A stretch of 44,924 nucleotides of DNA from a bacterium (GCA_004562915.1 SFQZ01000015.1:1-44924), one strand, 5' to 3'. Positions 17,736 to 27,308 are shown, numbered from the stretch's first letter. Notes: a model not told the origin generated them from the letters alone. A program made the numbers and translations.

Positions 17736-18596
17736 TTATTTTACTGCTCCTGCTACAACACCGCCAATGATCTGTTTCTGAAGTGCCACATACAGAATCA
17801 GAATCGGGATTACACAAAGCAGCAAGCCTGCCATAATCGTACCGTAATCTGCAGAATAAGTTCCATAGAAACTATAAGTGGACAACGGCAGTGTCAAAAG
17901 TTTCTTGTCTGTCAAAACCAGTGAAGGAAGAAGAAAATCGTTCCAGAATGCCATGGAATTCAAAATCACCATAGTAGAAATAATCGGTTTCAACAGAGGC
18001 AGGATAATTTTGAAAAATGTCTGTGCATGTGTACATCCGTCTATATAAGCCGCTTCTTCCAGTGCCAGAGGAACATTACCTTTAATGAATCCATGGAACA
18101 TAAATACAGACATAGCCATGGAAAATCCCGTGTGCATAAATATCAATGTAATGCGATGATTCAGAATATTTAATGTGCCTCCGTAAATACTTACCAATGG
18201 AATCATGATAGCCTGAAAGGGAATGATCATGGATGCTACCAATAGTGCAAATGTAAGTTTTGATATAGTATTATTATTTCTTACGATATAATAAGCCAGC
18301 ATTGCTGCAAGCAAGGTTACCAACACTGTTGCGCTGGCTGTCACAAACAGGGAATTTTTGAATGCATTCAGGAAATCCATCTGTGTAAATGCCTTTACGA
18401 AGTTGTCAAAAGACAGACCTTTGATTGTAAACAGCCAGGAAAACGGGCTTTTTATAATGTCTCTTTTCTGCTTCAGGGAATTGATCATTACCATCAGAAA
18501 TGGAAACATATACGCTGCGAAAATAATGATCAGTAAAACCAACGACACAATATTTGTTATTTTTCTTTTATTTCCTCCAATTTCGTTCTGTTTCAT
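17736..18596 (-). CDS. Fructoside ABC transporter permease (MalG type)
   Basis: This 286-residue CUT1 permease has six predicted membrane helices, an N-terminal cytoplasmic tail (MKQNEIGGNKRKI) and the EAA loop EEAAYIDGCTHAQTFFKIIL in the C-terminal half. The start at 18596 is taken because the ATG overlaps the stop of the preceding permease by one base (TAATG), a standard translational coupling; a longer in-frame reading would overlap that gene by 54 bp. It pairs with the MalF-type permease to form the channel of the fructoside importer. Confidence 0.93.
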   Translation of the reverse strand: MKQNEIGGNKRKITNIVSLVLLIIIFAAYMFPFLMVMINSLKQKRDIIKSPFSWLFTIKGLSFDNFVKAFTQMDFLNAFKNSLFVTASATVLVTLLAAMLAYYIVRNNNTISKLTFALLVASMIIPFQAIMIPLVSIYGGTLNILNHRITLIFMHTGFSMAMSVFMFHGFIKGNVPLALEEAAYIDGCTHAQTFFKIILPLLKPIISTMVILNSMAFWNDFLLPSLVLTDKKLLTLPLSTYSFYGTYSADYGTIMAGLLLCVIPILILYVALQKQIIGGVVAGAVK

Positions 18597-19468
18597 TATG
18601 CTTCTACCTCCTGCTTTTTGGTCAGATATACCTGCAGCCCACTGATACATGCCACAATGATAAAGAGAATGAGTGCTTCTGCCTGACCAACACCAAACTG
18701 ACGGGATGTAAATGCCTTTTCATAAACATGCATCGCAGCCATCTCTGTAGTTCCATACGGAGCACCTGCAGTCAAAGACAGGTTTACATCATAAACCATG
18801 AATGCACGGGACAATGTCAGGAACAGACAAATCGTAATAGATGACATCATAAGCGGCATAATAATATTCTTCAGTTTTACAAATCCGGAAGCTCCATCAA
18901 TCTGTGCCGCCTCCATAACATCTTCATTCAGTCCCATAAAACCTGCCACATAGATCAAAATCATATAACCAGACAACTGCCACACAGATACCAGCACCAG
19001 TGCCGCAAATGCTTTATTGGGATCTGACAGCCATGACACTTCAAAAAGACTCCATCCGGTAGTCTCTCCGATTTTTACAAATACTCTGGAGAATACAAAC
19101 TGCCAGATATATCCCAGTACAATACCTCCGATCAGGTTCGGCGTGAAAAATCCTGCACGGAAGAAATTCTCTCCTTTCATTCCTCGTGTGAGCAGATAAG
19201 CAATTGCAAATGCCAGTACATTTACCAGAATAACCACCACGATTACATACTTAAAGGTAAGAAGCAAAGATGTCCAAAACTGCGTATCTTTCATCACACC
19301 TGCAAAGTTTTTAAGCCCCACAAAATTCTTTACCTTGGATACTCCGTTCCAGTCTGTCAATGTGAGATACACACCATATAAAAATGGTACAACTAATACT
19401 GCAAAGAAACAAAACATACCCGGTAATGCAAACATACAGAAATCTTTGCCTTTATTTTTTGATTTCAT
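18596..19468 (-). CDS. Fructoside ABC transporter permease (MalF type)
   Basis: This 290-residue permease has a short basic N-terminus, six membrane helices and an EAA loop reading MEAAQIDGASGFVKLKNIIM. It is 15 bp downstream of the binding-protein gene and coupled by a one-base overlap to the MalG-type permease. No ATPase gene is in the cluster, so a shared MsmK-like ATPase elsewhere in the genome is presumed. Confidence 0.93.
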   Translation of the reverse strand: MKSKNKGKDFCMFALPGMFCFFAVLVVPFLYGVYLTLTDWNGVSKVKNFVGLKNFAGVMKDTQFWTSLLLTFKYVIVVVILVNVLAFAIAYLLTRGMKGENFFRAGFFTPNLIGGIVLGYIWQFVFSRVFVKIGETTGWSLFEVSWLSDPNKAFAALVLVSVWQLSGYMILIYVAGFMGLNEDVMEAAQIDGASGFVKLKNIIMPLMMSSITICLFLTLSRAFMVYDVNLSLTAGAPYGTTEMAAMHVYEKAFTSRQFGVGQAEALILFIIVACISGLQVYLTKKQEVEA

Positions 19469-19483
19469 ATTCCCGCTCCTTTC

Positions 19484-20860
19484 TTATTCCTGTTCATCCC
19501 AATATTTCTGGATAGAATCAATCAGTTCCTCTCTGTCACTTCTGCCTGCCAGATATTTCTGCATTGCCGCTCCAAGCACTGACCAGTGATCATTTGGTAC
19601 AATTGCTGAGGCATTGAATGCGGTTCCTGCCTGAACTTTTTCATAAATATCTCGACTCAGAGGATCTGCCGGCTCATAAGGGTTATTGGCAAATGGTGGG
19701 ATTACATTACAGGTCTTTACCAGCATCTGCTGTCCAATCTCACTGTAAACAATCCAGTTCAGAAACTCTCTCGCTGCTGCCTGCTCTTTTTCAGATGCCA
19801 TCTGTCCATCCAGCATAATCTGCTTAGAAGGAGATCCCTGAATCTTATTATTCACAAAATCGTCCGGATCATTATTCATAAAATACGGAAGGAATCCATA
19901 TTCGTCGTCGTTTTTCGCACCGGCTTCCTGAAGATTGGGCCATGCCCAGTTTCCATTGAACCAGAAAGCAGTCTTTCCATCAGCCAGATCGATAGCCATC
20001 TCATCATAATCGGCTCCCAGAGGATCTCCCTTTGCCACGTTATAGGATTTCAAAACATCAAACATATCTAAGAATTCATTTATGCGATCATAGGATGCCA
20101 ATTCTATCTCACCATTTTTAATCTTTTCGATAAGTTCCTGTGTTCCTTCTGAAGTACCATCATAGGTTTCATAAATATACTGCAAATGATGAGCTCCCAG
20201 TGACCAGTCTTCTTTTGCCAGAGACACCGGTTTTTCTATTCCGGCATCCACCAGTCTGTCCAAAAGATTTTGAAATTCGTCCAAAGTCGTAATAGATTCC
20301 GGATCAAATTCTTCTCCCAGAGCATCTTCTATAACTTTCTTGTTATAGATCAATCCACGGCCTTCTATACAAAGTGGAAAGCTGTAGACCTTTCCGTTCA
20401 CTCTTGTCAGATATTCCTCCGCCTCTGCTGTCCATGGCTCATCTGTCAGGTCGGCTGCTTTTTCCTCTGCCAATGCAATAACATCGGTTGTATCCAGAAT
20501 AGACAATGTAGGCGGATTTCCTGAATTATAAAGGCTTACTACTTTTGTATATGGGGAATCACCATCTGTGACCGGCATAACCTCCACATGCACTCCTGAT
20601 TTCTCCTCATATGCAGCTCCCATCTTATCAAGAGCAGTCTGAATCTCCGCTTTCGAGTTCAAAAGTGTAATACTGGTTCCACTCAATGCAGAATCATATG
20701 TAAATGTGTCAATCGATGTATCAATCGGCTGCTCTTCCACTACTGCATTCGGATCATCCGGATCACTGGCAAATCCAAATGTACATCCTGTAAATGTTGT
20801 CATCATAAGTATAGCTGACAAACCGGATGCTATAATTTTTACCGCTGTATTCCTCCTCAT
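19484..20860 (-). CDS. Fructoside-binding lipoprotein
   Basis: This 458-residue family 1 solute-binding protein has a lipoprotein signal (MTTFTGC, lipid-modified Cys26) and an acidic spacer (DPDDPNAVVEEQPID). The two-lobed fold includes FWFNGNWAWPNLQEAG and IVYSEIGQQMLVKTCNVIPP, both typical of sugar binders. It is the first gene of the operon binding protein-permease-permease-GH32, so its ligand is probably a fructo-oligosaccharide or sucrose. AAGGAGGA precedes the start. Two AACCGGTT operators lie between its -10 box and the start codon, pointing to repression by the divergent LacI protein. Confidence 0.93.
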   Translation of the reverse strand: MRRNTAVKIIASGLSAILMMTTFTGCTFGFASDPDDPNAVVEEQPIDTSIDTFTYDSALSGTSITLLNSKAEIQTALDKMGAAYEEKSGVHVEVMPVTDGDSPYTKVVSLYNSGNPPTLSILDTTDVIALAEEKAADLTDEPWTAEAEEYLTRVNGKVYSFPLCIEGRGLIYNKKVIEDALGEEFDPESITTLDEFQNLLDRLVDAGIEKPVSLAKEDWSLGAHHLQYIYETYDGTSEGTQELIEKIKNGEIELASYDRINEFLDMFDVLKSYNVAKGDPLGADYDEMAIDLADGKTAFWFNGNWAWPNLQEAGAKNDDEYGFLPYFMNNDPDDFVNNKIQGSPSKQIMLDGQMASEKEQAAAREFLNWIVYSEIGQQMLVKTCNVIPPFANNPYEPADPLSRDIYEKVQAGTAFNASAIVPNDHWSVLGAAMQKYLAGRSDREELIDSIQKYWDEQE

Positions 20861-20895
20861 AAATTCTTTCCTCCTTATTATTTCCTTTTTTGTAT

Positions 20896-20929
20896 AACCG
20901 GTTAAGTAACCGGTTATTTTGATATTATA
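20896..20929 (-). promoter_or_regulatory. Fructoside operon promoter -10 and tandem AACCGGTT operators
   Basis: On the minus strand TATAAT lies at 20924-20929; a TTGACG upstream is 20 bases away, longer than ideal. Two identical palindromes AACCGGTT (20896-20903 and 20908-20915), 12 bp centre to centre, follow the -10 at the expected start of transcription. A bound repressor there would block initiation. Confidence 0.75.
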
Positions 20930-21019
20930 CTATCACGAAAAATTCCATCCGTCAATTCACTTTTAAAACTTTGGTAATACTATCCTATTTTCAATTTTGT
21001 AATTGTTAAACTTTTACAA

Positions 21020-21060
21020 AACCGGTTACTCTTGTCGGTTCCATGCTTTTTTGATATACT
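21020..21060 (+). promoter_or_regulatory. lacI-type gene promoter with AACCGGTT operator
   Basis: TTGTCG (21032-21037) and TATACT (21055-21060) are 17 bases apart. A third AACCGGTT palindrome (21020-21027) lies just upstream of the -35 box. It may serve autoregulation, or looping to the tandem sites 112 bp away. Confidence 0.7.
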
Positions 21061-21142
21061 GATAAGGTCAAAGACCAAAGTCTTTATACCACTCATTGCG
21101 TTTTATAGAACCATTTATGGAAGTCAATTAGGAAGGATAATT

Positions 21143-22174
21143 ATGGGAAACAAAAAGAACATCACTTTCAGTGACATTGCAGAATACACTCATTTTTCCA
21201 AAACAACCATTTCCCGCTATTTCAATAATCCGGATTCGCTAACTTTGGAAAATCAGCAGATTATTGCGGACGCCTTGGAGAAATTAAATTATAAAGAAAA
21301 TAAAGTCGCAAGGATTCTGGCAAATGGAAAGACAGAATTCATCGGTGTGATCGTACCGGATCTGTACCACAGCTATTATTCAGAAATGCTGAATCAGATT
21401 TTATCCACATATGAAACATTCGGTTACAAATTTCTGGTATTTATCGGAAATGAACATGAAGAAACCGAACGCCGTTATATTCAGGAACTTATGGCCTACA
21501 AAATAGAAGGGCTGATCATTATGAGCCATACCATCCTCTCCAAAGAACTGGCGGAACTTCAGATTCCCGTTGTCACCATTGAACGGGAAGATCAGTATGT
21601 TTCCAGTGTCAATACGGACAATTACATGGGAGGTTATCAAGCTACCAGTCTACTTGCCTGGCACAACTGTGATGTGCTCATCCACATCAATTCCCCCACA
21701 CTGGAATCTGTCCCTGCATATAAACGTATAAAAGCTTTTTATGATCTTTGTGCTGAAAAACAGATTCCGCATCAGGTTTTTATCCGTCAGATGGGACACA
21801 GTTTTGAAAATGCCTATAAAGTTTTGGTTCCCATTGTTGAAGAATTGGAGCAAAACTATCAGGGTATGAAAAAAGGAATTTTTATTTCCAATGATACGCA
21901 TGCAAATGTCCTTTTGAACATTCTTTTCCGCAAATACGGTTCCTTGCCTGATGACTATCTTATTATTGGATTTGACAATTCCCCGATTTCCCGGGAAGCA
22001 GTTCTTCCGATCAGCACCATCGGTCAGCAGATCGATCAGATTGCCTATGAAGCAGTCCGCCTTCTTGTGGAGCAGATGAACGAAAGGAAGAAACGCCGCC
22101 CAGTGATTTCGGAACAACCGGTTCATAAAGTTATAACTCCTATTCTCATTCGTCGGGAAACAACTGAGAAATGA
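21143..22174 (+). CDS. LacI-family repressor of the fructoside operon
   Basis: This 343-residue regulator has an N-terminal LacI helix-turn-helix (ITFSDIAEYTHFSKTTISRYFNN, residues 6-28, with the hinge helix LNYKENKVARILANGKT) and a periplasmic-binding-like sugar-sensing domain (IGVIVPDLYHSYYSEMLNQI onward). The ATG at 21143 is preferred since AGGAAGGA precedes it and the promoter -10 ends at 21060; the longer open frame would start before that promoter. It is divergent from the fructoside operon. Palindromes of its expected type (AACCGGTT, central CG) flank both promoters. Confidence 0.92.
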   Translation: MGNKKNITFSDIAEYTHFSKTTISRYFNNPDSLTLENQQIIADALEKLNYKENKVARILANGKTEFIGVIVPDLYHSYYSEMLNQILSTYETFGYKFLVFIGNEHEETERRYIQELMAYKIEGLIIMSHTILSKELAELQIPVVTIEREDQYVSSVNTDNYMGGYQATSLLAWHNCDVLIHINSPTLESVPAYKRIKAFYDLCAEKQIPHQVFIRQMGHSFENAYKVLVPIVEELEQNYQGMKKGIFISNDTHANVLLNILFRKYGSLPDDYLIIGFDNSPISREAVLPISTIGQQIDQIAYEAVRLLVEQMNERKKRRPVISEQPVHKVITPILIRRETTEK

Positions 22175-22181
22175 CCGGTCC

Positions 22182-23513
22182 TCATTCACTGATTTTTTCC
22201 ACTTCCATATTTTTCGGGAGAAGCAGATTCAAAAAAATGGATGATACAAACACCACTGCAACCACATTTGCAGAGAATACTGCCTGAACTATTTCAGGGA
22301 AAATATGCCACAGACCAATCTCGGTTCCGGTGGTAAATCCAACACCAATGGAAAGAGACAGCGCGGCAATCGTAATATTTCTCTGGGAAAATCCTGCCTT
22401 TGCCATCATTTGCATACCGGATGTCAAAATCGTACCAAACATCATAATCGTACATCCACCCAGAACAGATTCCGGGAGGGATGCAAAGAAATTACCAACA
22501 GGCGGCAACAATCCTGCGACCAACATACAAACTGCCCCCGTCATGATAGTGAAACGATTGACAATCTTTGTCATGGCAACCAGACCTACATTTTGCGAGA
22601 AAGAAGTTACCGGCGGACAGCCCAGCAATGAAGAGATTGCAGATGCATATCCATCGCATGCCAGAGAACCGGAAATCTCCTTATCTTCAATCTCTCTGTT
22701 CAAACCAGTGGAAACCATCGCAGTGGTATCACCAATCGTCTCAGCTGCAGACACCAGGAAAATGATGCAGACAGAGAAGATAGCTCCCGGATGAAATTCC
22801 GGAATATACGGAAGGAATTTGGGAAGGGAAATGATTCCGCCTGAGAGAATCACAGACAGATCTACCTTACCCATAATAATTGCAATCACATAACCAACAA
22901 TCAGACCAGCCAGCACGGAGAGCTGCTTCAGATATCCCTTTGCCAGACAGTTCCACAACAGACATACTATCAGTGTGATGATTCCCAGCAGCAAATTCTG
23001 TGCAGAACCAAAATCTTCCGTATAACCGCCGCCAAAAGATCTTGCACCCACAGAAAGCAGAGAAAATCCGATGGATATTACAACAGAAGCTGCTACTACC
23101 GGTGAAATCACCTTGCGCCAGTATTTGGCAAAAATTCCAATGGTACCTTCAAAAATACCGCCGACCAAAACAGCACCGACAACAGACGGATAACCGTAAT
23201 TAGCCGCAACGGTACACAATACTGTAACAAATGTAAAACTGACTCCCATAACGATTGGAAGTTTAGAACCAATCTTCCAGATCGGATACAGCTGGATCAG
23301 CGTTGCAATACCGGCTACAAACATGGCATTCTGCAGCAGAATTGCAATTTCAGTCTGGGATAGCCCGCCTGCTGCTGCGATAATGGTAATCGGTGTCAGA
23401 TTGGCTACAAACATAGCCAGAATATGCTGCAATCCAAACGGAATGGCTTTCATCACCGGCACACGTCCGTCCAGCTGATAAATATTATTTACACTGCTTG
23501 TCTTATCACTCAT
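22182..23513 (-). CDS. Nucleobase (xanthine/uracil-type) permease, NCS2 family
   Basis: This 443-residue membrane protein of about 12-14 helices imports purine or pyrimidine bases with protons. Family marks are FGLQHILAMFVANLTPI near the N-terminus, SAAETIGDTTAM (the conserved Glu motif in helix 8) and the motif SFSQNVGLVAMTKI, whose QNVG lies in helix 10. Sequence alone leaves xanthine, urate and uracil open. The start at 23513 follows a GGTAAGG site; an upstream extension has no site. The 75-bp gap before it is too short for a purine riboswitch and none is seen. It is convergent with the LacI gene. Confidence 0.88.
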   Translation of the reverse strand: MSDKTSSVNNIYQLDGRVPVMKAIPFGLQHILAMFVANLTPITIIAAAGGLSQTEIAILLQNAMFVAGIATLIQLYPIWKIGSKLPIVMGVSFTFVTVLCTVAANYGYPSVVGAVLVGGIFEGTIGIFAKYWRKVISPVVAASVVISIGFSLLSVGARSFGGGYTEDFGSAQNLLLGIITLIVCLLWNCLAKGYLKQLSVLAGLIVGYVIAIIMGKVDLSVILSGGIISLPKFLPYIPEFHPGAIFSVCIIFLVSAAETIGDTTAMVSTGLNREIEDKEISGSLACDGYASAISSLLGCPPVTSFSQNVGLVAMTKIVNRFTIMTGAVCMLVAGLLPPVGNFFASLPESVLGGCTIMMFGTILTSGMQMMAKAGFSQRNITIAALSLSIGVGFTTGTEIGLWHIFPEIVQAVFSANVVAVVFVSSIFLNLLLPKNMEVEKISE

Positions 23514-23588
23514 AACGTTCCTTACCTCTATTCTGTTTTTTCTTTTCCTCTCCAGGAGATCATACAACATATGATATCTACGATAACA

Positions 23589-24110
23589 TCAGAATCTGCA
23601 TATCATCTCATGCCATTCTTCTCCACCCCAGGAAGACTGTGATATTCCCAGATCCACATATCCCATCTTCTTATACATTTCTACTTTCGAATCCAGACAG
23701 GTCAACACCGCTGCAAGCCTTCCGGTTTCTTTCTGTCTGTTGAGAAGCTGCCGCATCATTTCCTTTGCCAGTCCCTGATGTCGATACTCCGGCAACACAG
23801 CAACGCTGAGAATCATAATATATTTTCCCTGTGGATTATGCAGACTGGTATCTGTAAAAAATTCATCCCGCAGACTGCTCTCATCCGTAGCGATTGCATT
23901 GACAAATCCAATCATTTTTCCGGTATTTTTTTCTTCTGCCACCATAAATAATTCCGAAGCCATTTTAACACGCTGTTTCATGATAGGCAGTACGCAGGCT
24001 TCATTTGGCGGAAAACATGCCGCTTCAATGGCAACTGCTGTCTCTGTCTCACCCTTGCGAACAGTTCGAAACACATATTTCTCATAAATTTCTTTCATTG
24101 ATTTTTTCAT
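23589..24110 (-). CDS. GNAT-family N-acetyltransferase
   Basis: This 173-residue cytoplasmic acetyltransferase uses acetyl-CoA. The core reads YIMILSVAVLPEYRHQGLAKEMMRQLL, in which RHQGLA is the pyrophosphate-binding motif A and VAVLPEYR the preceding strand; a motif-B-like end is MGYVDLGISQSSWGGEEWHEM. The acceptor is unknown; this shape resembles arylalkylamine-type GNATs. It lies between the glucose-6-phosphate isomerase terminator and the nucleobase permease, so it probably has its own promoter within 24111-24161. Confidence 0.88.
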   Translation of the reverse strand: MKKSMKEIYEKYVFRTVRKGETETAVAIEAACFPPNEACVLPIMKQRVKMASELFMVAEEKNTGKMIGFVNAIATDESSLRDEFFTDTSLHNPQGKYIMILSVAVLPEYRHQGLAKEMMRQLLNRQKETGRLAAVLTCLDSKVEMYKKMGYVDLGISQSSWGGEEWHEMICRF

Positions 24111-24161
24111 AATAGCATTCTCTCCACTTCCACGTTTTTGTGTTCTCTGGAATAACTGATT

Positions 24162-24214
24162 AAAAAAGCCGTGAACCGGCAGATGTTTTTACCACCTGCC
24201 GATCCACGGCTTTA
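24162..24214 (-). terminator. Terminator of the pgi operon
   Basis: On the minus strand AAAGCCGTG/CACGGCTTT and CGGCAG/CTGCCG form a two-part stem followed by TTTTTTAA. It lies 53 bases beyond the stop of the isomerase gene. Confidence 0.85.
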
Positions 24215-24266
24215 TTCTTAAAAACACATGTTAATCCGTCATAATATTCATATTTCAGAACTTCTC

Positions 24267-25847
24267 TTAGATATTCAGCAAATCACTGTAGACTTTCAAT
24301 GCTCCATCTGTTTCATAAGCAAGTACTTTCTTAGCCAGTACTTTACCCAGCTGTACACCTTCCTGGTCGAAGCTGTTTACATTCCATACGAATCCCTGGA
24401 ACATAATCTTATTCTCGAAGTGTGCCAGAAGTGCTCCCATTGCTTTTGGATCCAGTGTATCACCAATAATGATACTGGATGGACGTCCACCTTCAAAGTT
24501 TTTATTGCGGTCATCATCTGCTTTACCACATGCAAAAGCAACGATCTGGGCTGCTACATTGGCACAAAGTTTCTGCTGGCTTGTACTTCCCTGAATCACT
24601 ACATCCGTACCGATCTGACTGTTTTTAAATCCAACAAACTGAAGCGGTACAATATCGGTTCCCTGATGAAGCAGCTGATAGAAAGAATGCTGTCCATTGG
24701 TTCCAGGCTCACCAAAAAGTACCGGACCTGTCGGGTAATTTACAGGCTCACCATAACGGTTTACAGACTTACCGTTAGACTCCATATCTGCCTGCTGCAG
24801 ATGTGCCGGGAAACGGCTCAATGCCTGAGAATATGGAAGAACTGTTGTTGCCGGATAACCAAGCACATTTCTCTCATACACACCGATCAGAGCATCCAGC
24901 ATTGCAGGATTTTCAAGTACGTTTTCATTCGTTGCCAGCTTGTCTTCCTCTGCTGCACCTTCCAAGAACTGTGCAAACACTTCCGGTCCGAATGCCAGTG
25001 AAAGTACAGCACCACCTACTGCTGATGTAGAAGAGAAACGACCTCCAATATAATCATCCATGAAGAATGCTGCAAGATAATCATCACTCTTTGCCAGAGG
25101 AGATGTCTCACTTGTAACAGCAACCATATGCCTGGAAGCATCCAGTCCTGCATTCTTCAGAGCGTCTTTAACAAAAGATTCATTTGTCAGAGTTTCCAAT
25201 GTTGTTCCGGATTTAGATACAAGCACAAACAGAGAATGTACAACATCAATAGAATTCAGAACTGCTGCAGCATCATCCGGGTCTACATTACTGATGAATT
25301 TTGCTTCCATCTTAAATGTATCATTTTTCTTTGCCCAGTTTTCCAGTGCAAGGTACATAGCGCGAGGACCAAGATCACTTCCGCCGATACCGATCTGAAC
25401 AACTGTTGTGAATTTCTCACCTGCTGCGTTTGTAATCTCTCCCGCATGAACTTTATTGGCAAACTCAGCGATTTTCTGCTGCTGTTCTACATAGAATGCA
25501 CGCTTGTCCACTCCATCTGCTACCACAGCATCCCCCAGCTGTCCACGAGTCAACTGGTGAAGAACCAGACGTTTTTCTCCTGTATTAATCATTTCTCCAT
25601 TATAAAGAGCTTTGAACTTGTCTGACAGCTGTGCCTCTTTTGCCAGTTTCTCAAGTCCTTCCAGAACATGATCATCCACCTGCTTTGCAGCATAATTGTA
25701 AACAAGACCGGCTGCCATCGGAACGCTGTATTTTTTCACACGTTCTGCACCATTTTCACCGGACATAACCTCAGCAAGTTTTACACGATCAATTTTTGAA
25801 AGTTCCTGAAAAGAAGTAAGAGTATCTAAATTGTTCCAGGTCACCAT
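24267..25847 (-). CDS. pgi: Glucose-6-phosphate isomerase
   Basis: This 526-residue glycolytic enzyme interconverts glucose 6-phosphate and fructose 6-phosphate. It shows VVQIGIGGSDLGPRAMYLAL (sugar-phosphate site), LVSKSGTTLETLTNESF, DDYIGGRFSSTSAVGG (PGI signature with the ring-opening Arg) and GTNGQHSFYQLLHQG (Glu/His region). Length and motifs fit the long PGI subgroup. AAGGAGGA precedes the ATG. It is the final gene of a five-gene run beginning with the MFS transporter, 19 bp after the RmlD-like gene, and is followed by a strong terminator. Confidence 0.97.
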   Translation of the reverse strand: MVTWNNLDTLTSFQELSKIDRVKLAEVMSGENGAERVKKYSVPMAAGLVYNYAAKQVDDHVLEGLEKLAKEAQLSDKFKALYNGEMINTGEKRLVLHQLTRGQLGDAVVADGVDKRAFYVEQQQKIAEFANKVHAGEITNAAGEKFTTVVQIGIGGSDLGPRAMYLALENWAKKNDTFKMEAKFISNVDPDDAAAVLNSIDVVHSLFVLVSKSGTTLETLTNESFVKDALKNAGLDASRHMVAVTSETSPLAKSDDYLAAFFMDDYIGGRFSSTSAVGGAVLSLAFGPEVFAQFLEGAAEEDKLATNENVLENPAMLDALIGVYERNVLGYPATTVLPYSQALSRFPAHLQQADMESNGKSVNRYGEPVNYPTGPVLFGEPGTNGQHSFYQLLHQGTDIVPLQFVGFKNSQIGTDVVIQGSTSQQKLCANVAAQIVAFACGKADDDRNKNFEGGRPSSIIIGDTLDPKAMGALLAHFENKIMFQGFVWNVNSFDQEGVQLGKVLAKKVLAYETDGALKVYSDLLNI

Positions 25848-25866
25848 AATAGATTTCCTCCTTTAT

Positions 25867-26712
25867 CTATAAAATCTCATCAATCATTCTTATTATACTA
25901 TTATCATGGTCTGAATTCAAGACTTCCCCTGTCATCTTATAATCCTTAGCACATTTAGCTAATCCATCTGTAACATCGCTAAACTCCACACCATACTTTC
26001 TGGCTTTGTCACAGTTCATCCATAAATTATGTCTTGCCTGAGTATCTTCCACTTTCAGTTTTTTACCAAGCAACTCAATAAATTCCCTAGTAATCTCATA
26101 CATTGATTTTGTTGTTTCACTTCCAAAATTATATGCACCACCAGGTAAAGCAGAAACTTTTTCCATATTCTCAGCCACTTCTTTTAAATAGGTAACGCCT
26201 CTATATTGTCTGGAACTAAATGAGACTGATTCTTTTGCATTAATTATACTCATGAAATAATTCGATCTTTGCAAATAATAATCGTACATCCATTCAGCAC
26301 GCAGCATAACTGCATTGGGAAGAATATCTAACACTCTTTGTTCCGTTTCCAGCTTATGCTCTGCATAAATGTTTCCCGGTTTTACTGTGTCTTCCAAATA
26401 GGGACCCTCTTCGTCACATCCGCTATAAACCTGGTCTGAACTAAAGCATATTAACTTCCTGTCCTTCGATGCTTTTGCCAAATAGACCGGAATCTGCACA
26501 TTTGCAAAATAGGAAGCCTGGGGATCTGCCTGACATGTTCCTATATCAGAAATAGCAGCTGTATGAATAATGACATCTGCATCGCTTGCATCAATCATAC
26601 GCTTTATATCCTCCTGAGTTGCACCACGTAGTGACGGAGATGCAATCGCATCCTTACACATCTCCAAAATTTTATGTCCAACAAATCCATTTGCTCCTGT
26701 AACAAGAATCAT
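25867..26712 (-). CDS. RmlD-like NAD(P)-dependent sugar reductase
   Basis: This 281-residue extended SDR has an N-terminal Rossmann motif (VTGANGFVGHKIL, GxxGxxG) and the catalytic YxxxK as YAEHKLE. FSSDQVYSG and FSSRQYRGVTYLKE resemble dTDP-4-dehydrorhamnose reductases. No other dTDP-rhamnose genes are nearby, so the substrate may be another nucleotide sugar or a small ketone. Its ATG overlaps the stop of the CYTH gene by four bases, and the isomerase follows 19 bp later, so it is translated with both. Confidence 0.82.
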   Translation of the reverse strand: MILVTGANGFVGHKILEMCKDAIASPSLRGATQEDIKRMIDASDADVIIHTAAISDIGTCQADPQASYFANVQIPVYLAKASKDRKLICFSSDQVYSGCDEEGPYLEDTVKPGNIYAEHKLETEQRVLDILPNAVMLRAEWMYDYYLQRSNYFMSIINAKESVSFSSRQYRGVTYLKEVAENMEKVSALPGGAYNFGSETTKSMYEITREFIELLGKKLKVEDTQARHNLWMNCDKARKYGVEFSDVTDGLAKCAKDYKMTGEVLNSDHDNSIIRMIDEIL

Positions 26713-27308
26713 TTTTTCTCCTCCATCAACATACTTAAATAAGATGCCTGTACCGTATCTTCCATAGAAAGCCCCAATTCTTTCAACAACTGTTCCATTG
26801 CATATAAGTATTCTTCTCTCTGGGACTCTTCCGATGCAATGACTTCCAGTTCCAGGAAATTCCCTAATCTGTCAACCTGATCCAGGCATGCCGTCATCTC
26901 ATTTCGTTTCATATAGCATCTTGTTTTTTCAACCCCGGCAACCGGTGAGAATCCCAAGGCGATCAAAATCTGCTCCATGCACTCCGGATTTTCCACCTCC
27001 GTTTCATATTCCTGCCGGGACATGGATACCTGATCGATCTTCTTCCCTTTAAAATTGATCTGCGCCTGTATCCGGCCACTGGAAATGTCCATACTCTTTC
27101 GGATCCGAAGTGCCTCTCCCAGTTTTTTCACATCATGATACTCGCTGTTATAATACATATCAAACTCTCTGATGGTGGCTTCTTTATGAAATCCCATCCA
27201 TAATAGCTTTTCTTTTATTCCTTCCAACTGTTCAACCGGAAGTTTAATCTCAATCTCAAAAGTATTCAACGAATATTTCCTTTCTATTATCGTGTTTTGA
27301 ATCCACAT
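26709..27308 (-). CDS. CYTH-domain protein (class IV adenylate cyclase / triphosphate tunnel enzyme)
   Basis: The CYTH fold acts on triphosphate substrates with a metal ion. The ExExK mark is near the N-terminus as FEIEIKLP, and further tunnel-lining charges are seen in ALRIRKSMD, QAQINFKGKK and FLELEVIASEE. It could be a CyaB-like cyclase, a tripolyphosphatase or a thiamine-triphosphatase. The ATG at 27308 directly follows the helicase stop (TGAATG) but has no ribosome site of its own. A TTG at 27269 has AAAGGAAA eight bases upstream and sits closer to the usual family start, giving 186 residues; either is possible. Confidence 0.83.
   Translation of the reverse strand: MWIQNTIIERKYSLNTFEIEIKLPVEQLEGIKEKLLWMGFHKEATIREFDMYYNSEYHDVKKLGEALRIRKSMDISSGRIQAQINFKGKKIDQVSMSRQEYETEVENPECMEQILIALGFSPVAGVEKTRCYMKRNEMTACLDQVDRLGNFLELEVIASEESQREEYLYAMEQLLKELGLSMEDTVQASYLSMLMEEKK

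Noticed and set aside
22120..22135. An AACCGGTT match inside the LacI coding sequence as a fourth operator
   Set aside because: It falls within coding sequence near the 3' end, away from any promoter; it is likely chance.
23514..23588. Purine riboswitch upstream of the nucleobase permease
   Set aside because: The gap is only 75 bp and lacks the conserved loop sequences and three-way junction; the GNAT gene ends directly before it.
24228..25001. A 257-codon plus-strand open frame
   Set aside because: It is antisense to the well-conserved glucose-6-phosphate isomerase and has a Cys/Ile-rich, unnatural composition.
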